Shown piece after piece: positions 61,668 through 64,000 of a DNA stretch of 64,000 bases (position 1 is its first letter; each line of letters begins with the position of its first letter). The stretch lies in assembly GCA_013397935.1 (NCBI GenBank), contig VZRN01002235.1:124001-188000 (forward strand). Reading direction: 5' to 3'. Position numbers and translations under genes: made by a program. Source of the stretch: Dasyornis broadbenti. Its lineage: Eukaryota > Chordata > Aves > Passeriformes > Dasyornithidae. The notes under the pieces are model-generated. The model worked only from the letters and a program-made list of their open reading frames with translations, was not told the origin of the DNA and did no database searches.

Positions 61668-61680
61668 ATTGCCTAGCAAC
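61668..61680 (+). promoter_or_regulatory. possible RFX X-box
   Basis: ATTGCCTAGCAAC fits the RFX consensus GTNRCC-(0-3 N)-RGYAAC except for its first base. It lies next to splice-like and TATA-like sites at 61.6-61.8 kb, so it could mark a regulatory element. A single motif match is weak evidence. Confidence 0.25.
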
Positions 61681-61691
61681 AGTTCACTTAC

Positions 61692-61753
61692 CTTTCCTCC
61701 CCTGCAATAAGCAAACACCGCCTGCCCTCCCCACCCCCTCTCATTTATATTGG
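61692..61753 (-). promoter_or_regulatory. possible minus-strand TATA promoter with short leader and donor
   Basis: On the minus strand CCAAT and TATAAA overlap (CCAATATAAATG, 61753-61742). A G-rich stretch follows, then a consensus donor GAGGAAAG, GTAAGTG (GT at 61691-61690). The spacing would give a first exon of only about 25 to 30 nt. Confidence 0.12.
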
Positions 61754-61785
61754 CTTTCTGGCTGCTGGCAGCAACAACCACTCAC

Positions 61786-61819
61786 CTGGTGTAAAACTGC
61801 TCCTGACAGGAGGACTCTG
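61786..61819 (-). other. 34-nt splice-bounded segment, minus strand
   Basis: It lies between an acceptor (GGACTTAAACAG, AG at 61821-61820) and a strong donor (ACACCAG then GTGAGTGG, GT at 61785-61784). All three frames are open over 34 nt, so this gives no coding information. Confidence 0.12.
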
Positions 61820-63497
61820 CTGTTTAAGTCCAAGTACAAGTGGGAAGATGAGTAGTGTAGTTCAAGAAAACCCTGGCTGCCAAGAAAAGGTGCAGTTTCT
61901 GCCTGTGATAAAATTGTCTCACAGTGTGCTTATATAAAACCCACTTCAAATGAGATCACCAGTATGGTAGCTCTTGGCAAACCATGGTCTGGTATGGAGA
62001 AGGAAGGAAAGGAAACAAAACCAGTCATACCAGACAAACAACTATAGCACTATCCACAGCCTTAGGATACCTTCTTTTTCTCAAAGGTTTTTCATTAACT
62101 TATATTTTATCATAACTATAGTGCCATAGAATTGTAACCTACTTTTTACATTTTGTTTTACATGAAAATATTTAGGCAGCTACTTATGGAAAATAACTGT
62201 GTCATTCCTTCTTCCTCCATGGAAGCCCTCCCATTTCTTCCCCACACACAGGCCACACCATTTGTCTTTTAGCTGATGGTTGTCATCAACACCAAGGTTT
62301 TTTCTCATTTTTCTGAAAGCAGTGTTTTGGAAAATTGTACAATTCATTTTGCTAACAACTTTCTGTATAACATTCTGGAAATATTTTTGACATCTTAAAG
62401 CTGCATACAAAGATTAACATGACAGAACTTTTGCACTCTGCTACATCTCCCACCTCTCCACAGCATGTTACACTAGGGAAGCCTCAGACCTGACAGCTGT
62501 TCTTACTCCCAGTAGTGGCACAGCTGTTAAGTACCAGCTTTTCCAGAGCAGTATGCACATCAGTGACAATTATCTAGGATGATATTATTTTTTTTTTTCT
62601 TATGGCACATCTCTGCTGTATCATAATGCAAAACCTACAGTATATATAATATATATGGCTATATTGGTCACTGTTTGGCATCCCTATATTAGTAGAACCA
62701 TTTGGAAAATAATTTCAACTTTAAAAGTGTTAAAAATTCCTCATTCTAAACATTTTTCTCAGCTAGTCAGAAATATTATCTTTAAAAAATCTCAAATCTT
62801 GAATATATGGAAACTTACACACGCTTTTTGAACTGTGCTAGCGCTTAACACCTAAGCTCCATCCCCCAAAACATGAGACACCAGATATCAATCTCTGTTT
62901 AAAGCACTGTCAGATGTCAGTCTTGACATATACAACTTTGAGATGAAATTTTATTGTGAGTTGCCTTTGAGCAACTTAATAAGTAACACTCAGATCATCC
63001 ACTAAACAAAGATAAAGGGGGAAATATTAATATTCTATATAGTAAAATTTTACTCAGGGATTCAAAGAGAGATCTTTGAATAATAACACAGTGCCCTTAT
63101 AGCTGTTTGCTATTATGTTTTATTCTATTTTCATATCTTTTGAAAATAGTTTTAAATTTTTGGGGAGGTCATCTAATCTTTTCCGTATAGTTACTACTTT
63201 ATTGCTTTTCATATCAGGTTTCAATCTGCTATAAAATGCTTCTCCTTACCATTCTTGTCCCTGCCCATTTGGCAATGAGTTTATATTTTGTTTTAAATGT
63301 TGTAAAAACTAGTACTGCCCTTGTTCATATGTCAGCATCCTTGATTATTTCAGATGCAGTAGGAACAGTTTGGTGAGTAGTGTTTGATAGTTAGATACTG
63401 ATGAACAACCTGAAAACTGAAAAGAATACTTGCTTTCAAATAAATCTTGTCATTATAAGGAAACTGGATTTTTTTTTCTTTTTTTTTCATCCTCAAG
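61820..63497. other. AT-rich sequence, no firm feature
   Basis: A (TA)n-like patch lies at 62639-62657. At 63355-63373 a strong acceptor and donor enclose only 19 nt with an in-frame TAG in the frame needed to join the next candidate exon. No gene called. Confidence 0.45.
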
Positions 63498-63598
63498 ACA
63501 AAACTGGCAGTTCATTAATGAAAGAGATGCAGCAAATCCCAGAAGTAGTTCCTGACAAGTTGCAATCGGTTCTAATGGGTGTTGATTTAAGGTCTTAA
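63498..63598 (+). CDS. candidate terminal exon, unidentified gene
   Basis: A long pyrimidine tract ending CATCCTCAAG (AG at 63496-63497) precedes a frame that would enter with two bases of a split codon. It reads KTGSSLMKEMQQIPEVV, then PDKLQSVLMGVDLRS, and stops at TAA 63596-63598. The hydrophobic spacing suits an amphipathic helix, and the sequence looks protein-like. A second frame is also open for about 18 codons, which weakens the case. A weak donor (TTTAAG then GTCTTA) at 63592 is the alternative exon end. No AATAAA lies close downstream. The family is unknown. Confidence 0.22.
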
Positions 63599-64000
63599 AA
63601 TTTGTCTTTTTCTGCTTTTAAACTATTTGGCATATCCATTTAAAATCAGGGAAGAAAAAAAAGAAAAGCTATTTATTCTAAGATTTTGTACAGCTTTTCA
63701 TATCTATTAATTACTTATAAACTTATACTTTAGGTAATAAGCATCTAGCCATAGATTTAAAGATGGCCTCTTAAATGTAAATTGATTGCTACAGAAATGT
63801 CCATTCTATACGTAACGTGCTACACTTCTACAAATACAAATGCTCATTACAATACATTATCTTTGATGTTAATAACATTAGGCTTGATGCAGCACCACTG
63901 AAACATATGGGAACTTTAATACTGATTTCTGCAGAAGCAGAAGCACCCCAACACTTTTGAGCATATGTCCAGATAGAAAGTCTGAAACTCATTTTGAATA
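63599..64000. other. AT-rich sequence to the window edge
   Basis: No feature recognised. An acceptor-like TTTCTGCAG at 63926-63934 precedes AAGCAGAAGC, too near the edge to assess. Confidence 0.5.

Noticed and set aside
63355..63373. 19-nt micro-exon between ATTATTTCAG and GTGAGTAG
   Set aside because: In the phase needed to join 63498 it contains TAG, and the implied intron is only about 124 bases. Likely chance pairing of good sites.

Overview
The window looks like a gene-poor stretch of a bird genome, either intergenic or inside a very long intron. The main evidence is the repeats. There are eleven pieces of the CR1 LINE with the typical avian 3' end, several closing in copies of the octamer ATTCTGTG or its complement. 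There are also solo LTRs of the avian ERVL type, with the usual TGT...ACA ends, CTGGGGTTAA-like 3' tail and 5-bp target duplications. The rest is AT-rich and CpG-poor, with short simple repeats and one assembly gap. There is no CpG island, rRNA, CRISPR array, bacterial operon or multi-exon gene that I recognise.

Layout. 0-5 kb is unique AT-rich DNA with a possible 35-nt coding exon and an adjoining open frame (1.6-2.0 kb). An ERVL-type solo LTR lies at 5.1-5.7 kb. From 8 to 23 kb there are four CR1 fragments, and on the minus strand a well-bounded 79-nt candidate exon at 15.3 kb. A GGGAA array with a 574-base gap sits at 26.5-27.2 kb. A CpG-bearing GC-rich island is at 29.3-29.5 kb and an A/C-rich tract at 31.1 kb. 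Three CR1 pieces cluster at 33.6-34.7 kb. From 40.4 to 43.4 kb come two more CR1 pieces and a second ERVL-type LTR, which is split by a younger 562-bp LTR; both insertions keep perfect target duplications. A minus-strand LTR with a 6-bp duplication and a doubled TATA segment lies at 44.9-45.5 kb, and the best-preserved CR1 at 47.0-47.5 kb. From 48 to 59 kb there is little except a reverse CR1 tail (54.1 kb) and a decayed 79-bp tandem duplication (56.7 kb). The last 4 kb (59.9-63.6 kb) is less AT-rich and holds several splice-site-bounded open segments on both strands.

Interpretation. Nine of eleven CR1 pieces, and three of four LTRs, lie on the plus strand. Transposons in introns tend to survive antisense to the host gene, so this bias and the minus-strand exon at 15.3 kb would both fit an intron of a minus-strand gene. 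That is inference. All exon calls rest only on splice-site quality and open frames, and no protein family was recognised, so they are hypotheses. No new defence, mobile or regulatory system could be shown. The best-supported notable structure is the LTR-in-LTR nest at 42.2-43.4 kb.
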